From Bradyrhizobium sp. SRL28 (GTDB lineage: Bacteria > Pseudomonadota > Alphaproteobacteria > Rhizobiales > Xanthobacteraceae): DNA of 64,000 nt. Shown one piece after another: positions 54,275 through 63,650 of the stretch; positions within the stretch are counted from its first letter, which is position 1, and each line of letters begins with the position of its first letter. A program made the translations under genes and the position numbers. The stretch lies in the NCBI RefSeq assembly GCF_018596315.1, contig NZ_JAHEAG010000002.1:620001-684000 (forward strand), written 5' to 3'. The notes beneath the pieces were generated by a model. It was not told the DNA's origin and made no database searches. It was given only the letters and a program-made list of their open reading frames with translations.

Positions 54275-56608
54275 GTGGCAAATATCAATCGACAGATCGC
54301 GGAAGAACTCGGCGTTCGCGAACAGCAGATCTCGGCGACAGTCGAATTGCTCGATGGCGGCGCCACCGTGCCGTTCGTGGCGCGCTATCGCAAGGAAATC
54401 ACCGGTGGGCTTGATGACGCGCAATTGCGCACGCTGGAAGAGCGGCTGACTTACTTGCGCGAACTCGAGGATCGCCGGGTCGCTATCCTCAACTCGGTCC
54501 GCGAGCAGGGCAAGCTCGACGCCACGCTGGAAGCCGCCATTATGGCGGCCGACAGCAAGGGGCGTCTGGAAGACATCTATCTGCCGTTCAAGCCGAAGCG
54601 CCGCACCAAGGCCGAGATCGCCAAGGAGGCCGGGCTCGAACCATTGTCGGAACTGTTGCTGACGCAGCCGCAGAACGATCCGCAGGCCGTGGCCGCGACC
54701 TTCGTCGACGCCGAGAAGCAGGTGGCGGACGTCGCCGCGGCGCTTGAAGGCGCGCGTGCAATCCTGGTGGAGCGCTTTGCCGAGGATGCCGATCTGATCG
54801 GGCGCTTGCGCGAAGAAATGTGGTCGAACGGGGTGATGACATCCACCGTCCGCAAGGGCAAGAAGACCGAAGGCGAGAAGTTCAAGGACTATTTCGACTA
54901 CAACGGAGCCCTCCACAAGCTACCGTCGCACCGCATTCTCGCGCTGTTTCGAGGCGAGAAGGAAGAAATCCTCGAGCTGCAGATGATGCCCGAGGCGAAT
55001 GTTCCGGTGGCCGGCGTCCCCAGCACCTATGAACTGAAAATCATGCAGCGCTTTGCGATTACCGATCAGGGCCGCCCGGGCGACCGCTGGCTGATCGAGA
55101 CCGCGCGCTGGGCGTGGCGCACCAAGATCCAGGTGCACCTCAATATCGACCTGCGGATGCGGCTGTGGACGGCGGCAGAGACCGAGGGCGTGCGGGTGTT
55201 CGCCTCGAATTTGCGCGACCTGCTGCTGGCGGCGCCGGCCGGCGCGCGCGTGACCATGGGGCTCGACCCCGGCTATCGCTCCGGCGTCAAGGTCGCAATC
55301 GTCGATGCGACGGGGAAGGTAGTGGCGACCACCGCGGTCTATCCGCACGAACCGCAACGGCAATGGGATGCGGCGCTGGCGACGCTGGGCAAGCTCGCGG
55401 TCGCGCACCGCGTCGATCTGATTGCGATCGGCAACGGCACCGCCTCGCGCGAGACCGATAAGCTCGCGACCGAGCTGGTCAAGCTGCTGCCGGACCTGAA
55501 TATGTCGAAGATCGTGGTGTCGGAGGCCGGCGCGTCGGTCTATTCCGCCTCGGCCTTTGCATCCGAGGAATTGCCGGAGCTCGACGTCACCTTGCGCGGC
55601 GCGGTGTCGATCGCGCGACGCCTGCAGGATCCGCTGGCCGAACTCGTCAAGATCGATCCGAAGGCGATCGGCGTCGGGCAGTATCAGCATGACCTCGGTG
55701 AAACCAAACTGGCGCGCTCGCTCGATGCCGTCGTCGAAGACTGCGTCAACGCCGTAGGCGTCGATGCCAACACGGCTTCCGCGCCGCTGCTGGCGCGGGT
55801 GTCGGGCATCGGCGCAGGGCTCGCGCAAAGCATCGTGCAACATCGCGACGCCAACGGGCCGTTCAAATCGCGCAAGGCGCTGAAGGAAGTGCCGCGGCTG
55901 GGACCGAAAGCGTTCGAGCAATGTGCAGGCTTCCTGCGCATCAACGGCGGTGAAGACCCGCTCGATTCGTCCGGTGTGCATCCGGAAGCCTATCCTGTGG
56001 TGCGGCGGATACTCACCGCAGCCAAGAGCGACATCAAGGCGCTGATCGGCAATGCCGAGATCGTGCGCCAGTTGAAGCCGCAGGCCTTCGTCGACGACAC
56101 GTTTGGCCTGCCCACGGTCACCGACATCCTGCGTGAGCTGGAAAAGCCCGGCCGCGACCCGCGTCCGGCATTCAAGGCTGCGGTGTTCAAGGAGGGCGTC
56201 GAAGAGATCAAGGACCTCAAGCGCGGCATGATCCTGGAAGGCACCGTGACGAACGTCGCGGCCTTCGGCGCCTTCGTCGATATCGGCGTGCACCAGGACG
56301 GTCTGGTACACATCTCGGCGATGTCGAAAACCTTCATCAAGGACCCGCGCGAGGTGGTGAAGCCGGGCGACATCGTCAAGGTCAAGGTGCTGGAGGTCGA
56401 GGTTGCCCGCAAGCGCATCGCGCTGACGCTGCGGCTTGACGATGAAGTCGGCGAGAAAGGCCCCAAGCTGTCGGACAGCAAGATGCGCGAATATTCCAAG
56501 GCGTCGATGACGTCATCCGCACCGCGCAAGGCGCAGGAGCAGGGCGGCGCACTGGCCGATGCCCTGCGGCGTGCCGCTGAGAAGAACGGGCGGGGCAAGG
56601 CGGGATAG
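54275..56608 (+). CDS. tex: Tex-family RNA-binding protein
   Basis: A 777-residue protein that starts at GTG 54275 (AAAGAGGTCGC upstream); this gives the family N-terminus [13 protein letters not shown]. The order is: Tex N-terminal helical region, YqgF-like nuclease fold (about 325-450, [17 protein letters not shown]), helix-hairpin-helix repeats (about 495-560, [17 protein letters not shown]) and an S1 domain (about 645-720, [20 protein letters not shown]). Length matches E. coli Tex. Tex binds nucleic acid and affects transcription; the exact role is unsettled. It stands alone. Confidence 0.93.
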   Translation: MANINRQIAEELGVREQQISATVELLDGGATVPFVARYRKEITGGLDDAQLRTLEERLTYLRELEDRRVAILNSVREQGKLDATLEAAIMAADSKGRLEDIYLPFKPKRRTKAEIAKEAGLEPLSELLLTQPQNDPQAVAATFVDAEKQVADVAAALEGARAILVERFAEDADLIGRLREEMWSNGVMTSTVRKGKKTEGEKFKDYFDYNGALHKLPSHRILALFRGEKEEILELQMMPEANVPVAGVPSTYELKIMQRFAITDQGRPGDRWLIETARWAWRTKIQVHLNIDLRMRLWTAAETEGVRVFASNLRDLLLAAPAGARVTMGLDPGYRSGVKVAIVDATGKVVATTAVYPHEPQRQWDAALATLGKLAVAHRVDLIAIGNGTASRETDKLATELVKLLPDLNMSKIVVSEAGASVYSASAFASEELPELDVTLRGAVSIARRLQDPLAELVKIDPKAIGVGQYQHDLGETKLARSLDAVVEDCVNAVGVDANTASAPLLARVSGIGAGLAQSIVQHRDANGPFKSRKALKEVPRLGPKAFEQCAGFLRINGGEDPLDSSGVHPEAYPVVRRILTAAKSDIKALIGNAEIVRQLKPQAFVDDTFGLPTVTDILRELEKPGRDPRPAFKAAVFKEGVEEIKDLKRGMILEGTVTNVAAFGAFVDIGVHQDGLVHISAMSKTFIKDPREVVKPGDIVKVKVLEVEVARKRIALTLRLDDEVGEKGPKLSDSKMREYSKASMTSSAPRKAQEQGGALADALRRAAEKNGRGKAG

Positions 56609-56660
56609 GAGAGCGCCTTGCCGCTGGACCTCATCCTTCGAGACGCCGCTGCGCGGCTTT

Positions 56661-56756
56661 TCGTAGGGTGGGCAAAGGAGCAACGCGACGTGCCCACCAT
56701 CCCTCACCGAGCGCGGTGTGAAATGGTGGGCACGCTGCGCTCTGCCCACCCTACGA
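56661..56756. repeat. Dispersed palindromic repeat, GTAGGGTGGGCA type
   Basis: TCGTAGGGTGGGCA (56661-56674) is the exact reverse complement of 56743-56756, and TGCCCACCAT (56691-56700) pairs with ATGGTGGGCA (56723-56732). It lies between the convergent ends of tex and the glutaminase gene and may end both transcripts. Confidence 0.88.
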
Positions 56757-56788
56757 ATCGAACTGCACCGCGTCCGGGACACGAGAGA

Positions 56789-58648
56789 CTAACCCGACGT
56801 CAACACGTTCAGCTTGGCGTTGGCGAGGATCAGGCGATCGGCCAGCAATTGCGCGAGGTTGCGCATGATCCGCTCGCCGGCGCGCGGATGCTGCTTTCGG
56901 AAACGTTCGAAATCGCGCAGCGGGATTTCGTAAGCCGTCGCGGCCATATCGGCGAACACGTCTGCCGAGCGGCGCGGCTCCAATAGCGCCATCTCGCCGA
57001 ACGGCATTCCCGCCGTCAGCGTCGCCAGGCGGATGCCGTCGGGCAGGGTGACATGCACCACGCCGCTCCTGAGAAAGAACACCGAGGTCGCGGGATCGCC
57101 GGCGGCGATGATCTTTTCGCTCGCCTGATAGGTCCGGATCGACGCGAGCGAGGCGAGATCGGTCAGTTCCTCGTCCGTCAGCCCCGCCAGAAGCGACTGT
57201 TCGGAAATTTCCGTCGCCTCGAAGAAGTCGATCTCACCGCCGTAACGATAGACCACCTGATCTTCCGCCCATTCGATGGCGGCGTCGAGCAAATAGTAGT
57301 TGCGGATGTTGGTGAGGCCTTCCGTCCATTCCCCGATCATCTTCCATTCCGGAGACGACCGCCTGATGCCGGACAGGACCACGGTGACGTTATAGCCTGC
57401 GAGTTCGCGGAACTCCTCGGCGAGCAGGCGGGTACCGGCGCGGGTCATGGCCGTGACGCGGCGCAGATCGAAGATGACGAGCTGCGGCCGCGGCCTCGCC
57501 GCAAGCTGGCGCGAGACGTAGTCGACATTGGAGAACGACAGCGTCCCGACCAGCTCGATGACGCGGACATCCTGGTGGTGCGCGGCCAGGATGTTCTGCT
57601 CCTGCGCGCGCCGCACGCGCCGCGACGGGCTGTTGCCGATGTCGTAGTCGGCGATGATGCTGTTGCGCGCATCGTCGCTGCGGTTGAGCATATGCAGATC
57701 GTAATGCGATGACAGCGCCTCGCAGACCTTGATGCCGCGCACGCTGTTACCGTGCTTGTCGAGTTTCGGCGAATAGCTGCCGAGCCCGAGCCGAGCCGGT
57801 AGCGCCGCAAGGATGCCGCCGCCGACGCCGCTCTTGGCGGGGATGCCGATCCGGTAGATCCATTCCCCGGCATAATCGTACATGCCGGAGCTCGTCATGA
57901 CGGAGAGCGTCCGCGAGATGGCGTAAGCGCTCAGCACCTGCTCGCCGGTCACCGGATTGATGCCGCGATTGGCGAGGGTGGCCGCCATCACAGCGATATC
58001 GCGCGCCGTCACCAGGATGGCGCATTGCCGGAAATACACCTCCAGCACGGCAGCCACGTTGTCGCGGATTACGGCATTGGTGCGCAGCAAATAGCCGATC
58101 GCGCGGTTGCGGTCTCCGGTGGTGCTTTCGGAGGCATAGACGGCGTCGTCGACGTCGAGATCGCGCCCGGCAAACCGCCCGAGCGCCTGACGGATATAGT
58201 CGAACGCGGCGTCGCCCTGGGCCTCATAGATCAGGCCGGAGCAGGCGATCGCGCCGGCATTGACCATCGGGTTGAAGGGATGGTTTTCGGCGTTGAGGCG
58301 TATCGAGTTGAAGGGATCGCCTGACGGCTCGACGCCGATGACGCTTTCGACCCGCGCCGCACCCAGCGTATCCAGCGCCAGCGCGAACACGAACGGCTTC
58401 GACATCGACTGGATGGTGAAGGGAATCTGCGTGTCGCCGACCTCGTAGACGTGGCCGTCGAGGGTGGCGAGGCTGATGCCGAAATGGGCAGGATCGGCCT
58501 TGCCGAGTTCGGGGATGTAATCGGCGACCGCGCCGCTGGTCTCGCCAGCGAACTCGGCGTGGCACGCGTTCAGGAACCGCAGCAAGGGCGGTTTCGAGCT
58601 GGTCCAGGCAGCGGGGCCGGCGTTAAGCGGAGGAGGCGATTGTTTCAT
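56789..58648 (-). CDS. glsA: Glutaminase fused to STAS and cyclic-nucleotide-binding domains
   Basis: A 619-residue protein. Residues about 20-325 are a serine-dependent glutaminase: Ser81 and Lys84 (QSMSKPF) are the catalytic pair, with NPMVNAGAIA and STTGDRNRAIGYLLR around the active site. Residues about 350-455 form a STAS domain (RVIELVGTLSFSNVDYVS; LVIFDLRRVTAMTRAG). Residues about 480-605 form a cyclic-nucleotide-binding domain (FFLRSGVVHVTLPDG; PFGEMALLEPRRSADVFAD). Glutaminase makes glutamate and ammonia; the added domains suggest control by a nucleotide and by partner contact. In PFGEMALLEPRRSADV the usual Arg of the phosphate cassette is present. The TRAP permease lies just upstream on the same strand (22 bp). 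Confidence 0.92.
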   Translation of the reverse strand: MKQSPPPLNAGPAAWTSSKPPLLRFLNACHAEFAGETSGAVADYIPELGKADPAHFGISLATLDGHVYEVGDTQIPFTIQSMSKPFVFALALDTLGAARVESVIGVEPSGDPFNSIRLNAENHPFNPMVNAGAIACSGLIYEAQGDAAFDYIRQALGRFAGRDLDVDDAVYASESTTGDRNRAIGYLLRTNAVIRDNVAAVLEVYFRQCAILVTARDIAVMAATLANRGINPVTGEQVLSAYAISRTLSVMTSSGMYDYAGEWIYRIGIPAKSGVGGGILAALPARLGLGSYSPKLDKHGNSVRGIKVCEALSSHYDLHMLNRSDDARNSIIADYDIGNSPSRRVRRAQEQNILAAHHQDVRVIELVGTLSFSNVDYVSRQLAARPRPQLVIFDLRRVTAMTRAGTRLLAEEFRELAGYNVTVVLSGIRRSSPEWKMIGEWTEGLTNIRNYYLLDAAIEWAEDQVVYRYGGEIDFFEATEISEQSLLAGLTDEELTDLASLASIRTYQASEKIIAAGDPATSVFFLRSGVVHVTLPDGIRLATLTAGMPFGEMALLEPRRSADVFADMAATAYEIPLRDFERFRKQHPRAGERIMRNLAQLLADRLILANAKLNVLTSG

Positions 58649-58670
58649 CGCCTCCTCTTGTGCAACGCAA

Positions 58671-60917
58671 TCAGGGTGCGCGCAACTGGTTCGGCACCAG
58701 GGTCTGGCGGCGTATCAGCACAAGCGCGATAAGGACGGTCGGGATCAGGATCGCCAATCCGAGCGAGGTGATCTGCCATTGCGAGAGCGGCATGATGCCG
58801 CCGCCGGGCGTGGCGATCACGAAGCCGCCGATCACCAGCAGCACCCTTAGCGGCCATTCCATGAAGCCGGCGCCTCTGAGGTCGCCGACATAGGCCTGAT
58901 AGCCCTGGACGCCGCCGCAGATGAATATGATGCCGAAACAGGCCAGCCCGGTAAGCCCGAGCGCTTCGAGATACGGATTATCCCCCTGCAGCAGCAGGGC
59001 GGGATTCAATACGAAGAAGAATGGGATGAAATAGATGATGCTGCCGACCCACATGCTCTCCCATCCGGTCTTCATGGCGGGCGCGCCTGCGATGCCTGCT
59101 GCCGCGAAGGAGGCGATGGCGACCGGCGGTGTGATCGCCGACAGCATTCCCCAATAGAAGATGAACATGTGCACGGCCATCTTGTTGAGGCCGAGTTTTT
59201 CCAGCGCCGGTGCGACCAGGATGGCGAGGAAGATGTAGCAGGACGTGGTGGTCAGCCCCAATCCCAGGACCATGCTGGTGATGGCGCACATGATGAGCAG
59301 CAGGAAGGCGTTGCCGCCGGCGATGCTGAGAAGATCGTTGGCGAGGCTGGAAATCACGCCGGTCAGCGAGAACGCGCCGATCAGGAGGCCGCAGCCGGCG
59401 AGAATGGCGATCAGTTCGACGAAGGTCTTGCCGTTCAGTTCGAGGAACTGCAGCCAGCGCGCGCCGCCCCAGTTCTTGCCCGGAAAGAATTCGTTGAGCG
59501 CAGCAAGCAGGCACATGCCCCACAGAAACGCGTTGAGCACGCCGAACCAGAGCATCAGGCCGGTGGCGACGATCGAAAGCACCAGAACCGCGGTGTTGCC
59601 GCGTTTCCACGGCGCCGGTCCAGACCATTGGTGCAGGATTACCAGCAGCGCCGAGGCATAAAACGGCGCGTGGCTCTCGCGCTTGAAGTAGAGCAGCATG
59701 ACCACGAGGACCACGATCACGAACAGGTAGTACCAGCCCTCCTTGAAGGCATCCATGAAGCGCGGAAGCTCCTCGCGCGGCAGCCCCTGCAGCTTGTGGC
59801 GGGCGGCGTAGCTGTCGACCTGGGCGAACAGACCGACATAATACAGAATCGACGGGATGGTCGCGGCCAGCGCGACATCGGCGTAGCCGGTGTTCATGAA
59901 CTGCGCCATCACGAAGGCGGTGGCGCCCAGCACCGGCGGTGCCAACACGGCGCCGGTGGATGCGCAGGCTTCGATCGCGGCGGAATAGGACGGCGTGAAG
60001 CCGGTCTTCTTCATCGCGGGGATGGTCATGGTGCCCGCGGTCAGCACGTTGGAGACGATGCTGCCGCCGACGGTGCCGAGCAATCCGCTGGCGAAGACGC
60101 AAACCTTCGCGGCGCCGCCGCGGAATGTCCCGCACATCGCGAAAGCAATGTTGATGAAGAATTTTCCGGCGCCCGTCATCATCAGCGCGGTGCCGAACAC
60201 CAGAAAGCCGATCACAGTGTCGGCGAAGGCCTGAACCGGAATGCCGAGCAGGCTCTCGCCCGACAGCATGTGATAGGCGGTGGTCTGCTCGAGGGTCGAT
60301 TGCGTGCCGCGGAACGGCCCGAGCCATTTGGAGTCGGCGAACATCGGATAGAGCGTGAACGGGAGCACGCTCAGCAACAGGCTCCAGCCGCCGGTGCGCC
60401 GCAGCGCTTCCATCAGTACGGCCCACATGACGAGGCCGGCCGCGATCACGTTCTTCGGGGCACCCTCGAATTCCCAACCCAACTGCGCCGCTTTGCGGAC
60501 GTTCATCATCAGCCAGATCGCCGAGCCGAGCGTCAGCAGGAACAAGGCAATGTCGTACCAGGGAATGCGATCGATGCTCGCCCTGCCGGATCCGGGAAAG
60601 ATCAGGAAGGTGAACGGCAGCATCAATGCGATCAGCAGATAGAAATATTCGGTATTGAGCTGGGTAAAGCCGAGAAAGAACTGCAGCGAGAACTGCTGGT
60701 TGACGCACAACAGGATCGTCGCCGCGGCCGCGACGATCAACGTCCAGCGCCAGCCGCCTTGCAGGGTGCGGACGCGCGACACCTCCGCTTCCTGCATGTC
60801 GGCGGCGGCTGCGAGATGCGGATCGGCGATCTCGATCTTGACGGGCTCTCTCGGATCACCGCCGAGCAACGGCGGTGCATCTGACGGCTGCGAGCTATCG
60901 GACGGCGTACGCGACAT
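58671..60917 (-). CDS. TRAP transporter fused permease, TAXI type
   Basis: A 748-residue permease with about 18-20 hydrophobic segments, combining the small (DctQ-like) and large (DctM-like) subunits in one chain. The large-subunit core shows GTVGGSIVSNVLTAGTMTIP and SACASTGAVLAPPVLG-like sequence (actual text EACASTGAVLAPPVLGATAF). The N-terminal 50 residues are soluble and Pro/Glu-rich. It works with the TAXI binding protein encoded 68 bp upstream and is driven by an ion gradient. The ligand is probably a carboxylate such as glutamate; the neighbouring glutaminase fits that, by inference only. Confidence 0.9.
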   Translation of the reverse strand: MSRTPSDSSQPSDAPPLLGGDPREPVKIEIADPHLAAAADMQEAEVSRVRTLQGGWRWTLIVAAAATILLCVNQQFSLQFFLGFTQLNTEYFYLLIALMLPFTFLIFPGSGRASIDRIPWYDIALFLLTLGSAIWLMMNVRKAAQLGWEFEGAPKNVIAAGLVMWAVLMEALRRTGGWSLLLSVLPFTLYPMFADSKWLGPFRGTQSTLEQTTAYHMLSGESLLGIPVQAFADTVIGFLVFGTALMMTGAGKFFINIAFAMCGTFRGGAAKVCVFASGLLGTVGGSIVSNVLTAGTMTIPAMKKTGFTPSYSAAIEACASTGAVLAPPVLGATAFVMAQFMNTGYADVALAATIPSILYYVGLFAQVDSYAARHKLQGLPREELPRFMDAFKEGWYYLFVIVVLVVMLLYFKRESHAPFYASALLVILHQWSGPAPWKRGNTAVLVLSIVATGLMLWFGVLNAFLWGMCLLAALNEFFPGKNWGGARWLQFLELNGKTFVELIAILAGCGLLIGAFSLTGVISSLANDLLSIAGGNAFLLLIMCAITSMVLGLGLTTTSCYIFLAILVAPALEKLGLNKMAVHMFIFYWGMLSAITPPVAIASFAAAGIAGAPAMKTGWESMWVGSIIYFIPFFFVLNPALLLQGDNPYLEALGLTGLACFGIIFICGGVQGYQAYVGDLRGAGFMEWPLRVLLVIGGFVIATPGGGIMPLSQWQITSLGLAILIPTVLIALVLIRRQTLVPNQLRAP

Positions 60918-60985
60918 TCATCTATTCCAATAGCTGCAGTAATTGAGCCTGGACGATTCCGAAACCTGGCGATTCCAAAAACGGT

Positions 60986-62146
60986 CTATTCAAAGCCGTT
61001 CGGCATGCTGGCTTTGGTCAGCGCCGCCGCGCGCGCCTTCATCCAGCCGTCGAGAAACGCCTTGTCGTCCGATGGCGGACTGGACTTGCCGTAGTCCGCC
61101 CATGCCGTCGCCAATACCTGCTGGCGCTTGAACAGGGCATTATTATGGGTCTCCTGCTCGGCGGACCAATGCCCGGCTTCCTTGAGCGCCTTCACGGCGC
61201 CCGGATGCACCGGGATCACCCAGTTCTTGGTCTGGCGGTCGGCCGCAAGGCCGCCAGCGCCCGGCGCGGAATCCTTGTAAGCGTCGTAGCCCGTGATCAT
61301 CGCCTTGGTGATGGCATAGACCTCGTCGGCGGCCAGCGATCCGTAGGACACGAAGATCGGGTAGGGGTAGTTGCCGAGCTCGACCGGCTTGTCCTTGGTG
61401 ATGCCGGCACCGCAGGTCGCGACGTGCGGGAAGAAGAACGAGCCAACCTTTTTCACGCGCTCCCAGCCGGCCTTGTCGCCGGGGGGCAGCGGCGGCCAGA
61501 CGATGCCGCGCGGCGATGTCTCGAGTTCCTTCGCCGGACCAGTGATGGTGGTGGCGAAGGCGGCATCGACGTCGTTGTTGACCATGCCCTTCCACATCGC
61601 GCCATAGCTCGAGAACTCGACGACCTTGACGTCGCTTTGCTTGAGGTCGCCGAACGCCAGGACCGCGAGCGCGTTCTGGTTCAGCGCCGGCGAACCGACC
61701 ACGAAGCCAACGCGCTTGCCCTTGAGCTGCTTGATTTCGGTCACGCCGGTATCCTTGGCGACGCCGAGCGAAGCGGCGTTGCAATCGACGGTAGACAGCA
61801 CCAATTGCAGGGCTTGCGGACCCCATTCCTTGGTGCCGAATTCGAACACGCCTTCCTGAGCAAAATAGCTGCCGGAGCCCATCCCCGACATGGCCGCGCG
61901 CTTGGCGCGCAATGGCGCCAGTCGCGCCACGTCGTTGCCGGCGGGCAGCACGCGGACATCGGTACCGTATTTGTCTTTCATCATCTTGCCGATGCCGACA
62001 GAGATGTTGAAGCCCGCCGTTCCGGTGTCATAGGCAGTGACGACCATGGTCGGCGGCAGCTTGACGTCTTGGGAATAGGCCGGCGAGGCCAGCAGCGAGA
62101 TGCCTGCAAGGGCAATTGGCGCGAGCGCCGTCAACCGATGAATCAT
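60986..62146 (-). CDS. TAXI-family TRAP solute-binding protein
   Basis: A 386-residue periplasmic protein with CTGAGGGG before ATG 62146. The signal peptide ends at SPAYSQ-D (about residue 26). The TAXI pattern is present (VVTAYDTGTAGFNISVGIGK; LKGKRVGFVVGSPALNQNAL). TAXI proteins catch glutamate or other acids for the fused permease. It is the first gene of a run that continues with the permease and then the glutaminase fusion. Confidence 0.92.
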   Translation of the reverse strand: MIHRLTALAPIALAGISLLASPAYSQDVKLPPTMVVTAYDTGTAGFNISVGIGKMMKDKYGTDVRVLPAGNDVARLAPLRAKRAAMSGMGSGSYFAQEGVFEFGTKEWGPQALQLVLSTVDCNAASLGVAKDTGVTEIKQLKGKRVGFVVGSPALNQNALAVLAFGDLKQSDVKVVEFSSYGAMWKGMVNNDVDAAFATTITGPAKELETSPRGIVWPPLPPGDKAGWERVKKVGSFFFPHVATCGAGITKDKPVELGNYPYPIFVSYGSLAADEVYAITKAMITGYDAYKDSAPGAGGLAADRQTKNWVIPVHPGAVKALKEAGHWSAEQETHNNALFKRQQVLATAWADYGKSSPPSDDKAFLDGWMKARAAALTKASMPNGFE

Positions 62147-62318
62147 AATTTTTCCCCTCAGATGGTTTTCGCTTTGCGAAAGTCACTCGTTAGCGTTGAT
62201 CATGTCATCGGCTGCTGGCGATGGCAACGTTAGGTGCGCAGACTTCAACAGCCGAGCTGGACAGATTGTCGCGGAATCATCGCAAGCACGTCGCAAGCAC
62301 GTCTATGCCGTGATCTTG

Positions 62319-62540
62319 TTAAGCTTCGATGATTGCGACGACCTGTCCTTCAGCGATGACGTCGTCGAGTTTGACCAGGATAGCCTTGATTCTTCCTGCC
62401 GTCGTCGACGTGACCGGAATTTCCATCTTCATTGCTTCGACGAAAGCAATCTCGTCGCCGTCGCCGACATTGCCGCCGGTTGTGACGGGAAGCGCGCACA
62501 CGCGGCCGGCGACTTCAGTGACGATCTTGATGTCTGGCAT
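62319..62540 (-). CDS. Biotin carboxyl carrier subunit of acyl-CoA carboxylase
   Basis: A 73-residue biotinyl/lipoyl domain protein from ATG 62540. The attachment site is Lys38 in FVEAMKMEIPV, and the fold ends normally in VIAEGQVVAIIEA. A stand-alone carrier this short must serve separate carboxylase and carboxyltransferase subunits; a carboxyltransferase gene begins at 63580 on the opposite strand. The frame is open upstream, but that part has no carrier homology. Confidence 0.9.
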   Translation of the reverse strand: MPDIKIVTEVAGRVCALPVTTGGNVGDGDEIAFVEAMKMEIPVTSTTAGRIKAILVKLDDVIAEGQVVAIIEA

Positions 62541-62635
62541 TTCCGTTCTCCGGGGACCGTCTGACGGACTGGTGGTCCTCGTGAACGGCTTTTTGTTGTG
62601 GCCGCAGATTGCCTGAGGTAGTTTGTTCTGCAAGT

Positions 62636-62660
62636 GGAATTTTATTCCGCAGGGCGGAAT
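62636..62660. promoter_or_regulatory. Candidate IclR operator with three half-sites
   Basis: GGAAT (62636-62640), TTT, ATTCC (62644-62648) forms one inverted repeat. ATTCCGC (62644-62650), AGG, GCGGAAT (62654-62660) forms a second that shares the middle half-site. It lies just before the IclR gene (start 62673), and GGAAT/ATTCC half-sites with a 3-base spacer are close to the IclR-family consensus I know. Binding is inferred. Confidence 0.55.
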
Positions 62661-62672
62661 GGAGCCAAAAAA

Positions 62673-63650
62673 ATGGGACGACGCTCGGAACGGCTTAGCA
62701 AACAGGGAATGCTCGCCAGCGATCTGGCAGGCGAGGGCGATGTGATCCAGGTGGTGTCGCGGGCGTTCGACGTCCTGCGATGCTTCGAGGGTCATGAAGC
62801 CAGATTGGGAAATCTGGAAATTTCCAGTCGCTGTGGTCTGCCGCGCTCAACGGTATCGCGGCTCACCCACACGCTGACGCGGATGGGCCAGCTCGTTTAT
62901 CTGCCGCGCGACCAGAAATACCGTATCGGTCCAAGCGCGGTGGCGATGAGCACCTCGATGATGAAGGGGTTGCAGCTTCGCAACCTGATCCGGCTGCGGC
63001 TGCAGGACGTAGCCGATCAATTGCCGGGCACCGTCGGCTTCGTGATTCCCGATCGCTTCCATCTGGTCTATCTCGAATTTGCGCGGGCCGCGAACGCGCT
63101 CGGCCTGCACGAAGGCACCGGCAGCCGCATCTCGATGACGAGCACTGCGGCCGGCTTTGCCTACACCGCCGCGCTCGATGCCGACGTCGGCGACGCCTTG
63201 ATCGCCGAAATGGAGCGTGAGATCCCGGGAAACGCGGGATTGTTGAAGTCGCGCATTGAAGACAACCGCCGTCATTTGCGCGAGCACGGCTATGTCGTGG
63301 GCTTGGGCACCTGGAGCCCGCATATCAACGGTTGCGCGGTGCCGATCTGGTCGCCGCAATATCAAACCTTCGTTGTCGCGACGATCGGTCTTCTCTCCGC
63401 GATGTTTGATGAGAAGCGGTTGCACAAGGAAGTGGCGCCGCAGATGCTCCAGCTCGGTGCTGCGCTCGGCAGCCTGCTCGAAGGGGCCGAGGGTGACATC
63501 TTCACCAACCGTATCGAGAGAAAGCCGCTTCCGGTATCGACCCATAATAACAACAAGATCATCAAGACGGAGGATACGAATGAACTGGAAGCCGGAGCTC
63601 GACGACCTCGCTCGGCGCGAAGCGTTCGCGCGCGAGATGGGAGGCGTTGA
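62673..63650 (+). CDS. IclR-family transcriptional regulator
   Basis: A 325-residue regulator from ATG 62673 (GGAGCC upstream). The winged HTH is VVSRAFDVLRCFEGHEARLG and RCGLPRSTVSRLTHTLTRMG. The IclR effector domain covers about 90-270 (FHLVYLEFARAANALGLHEG; GYVVGLGTWSPHINGCAVPI). The C-terminal tail (about 280-325) is basic and low in homology, and its last 71 bases overlap the start of the next gene in another frame, so the stop position is suspect. It probably controls the acyl-CoA carboxylase genes on both sides. Confidence 0.87.
   Translation: MGRRSERLSKQGMLASDLAGEGDVIQVVSRAFDVLRCFEGHEARLGNLEISSRCGLPRSTVSRLTHTLTRMGQLVYLPRDQKYRIGPSAVAMSTSMMKGLQLRNLIRLRLQDVADQLPGTVGFVIPDRFHLVYLEFARAANALGLHEGTGSRISMTSTAAGFAYTAALDADVGDALIAEMEREIPGNAGLLKSRIEDNRRHLREHGYVVGLGTWSPHINGCAVPIWSPQYQTFVVATIGLLSAMFDEKRLHKEVAPQMLQLGAALGSLLEGAEGDIFTNRIERKPLPVSTHNNNKIIKTEDTNELEAGARRPRSARSVRARDGRR

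Noticed and set aside
59169..60884. 571-codon open frame opposite the TRAP permease
   Set aside because: Gln/Arg/Glu-rich antisense shadow; the permease strand shows clear TM segments and motifs.
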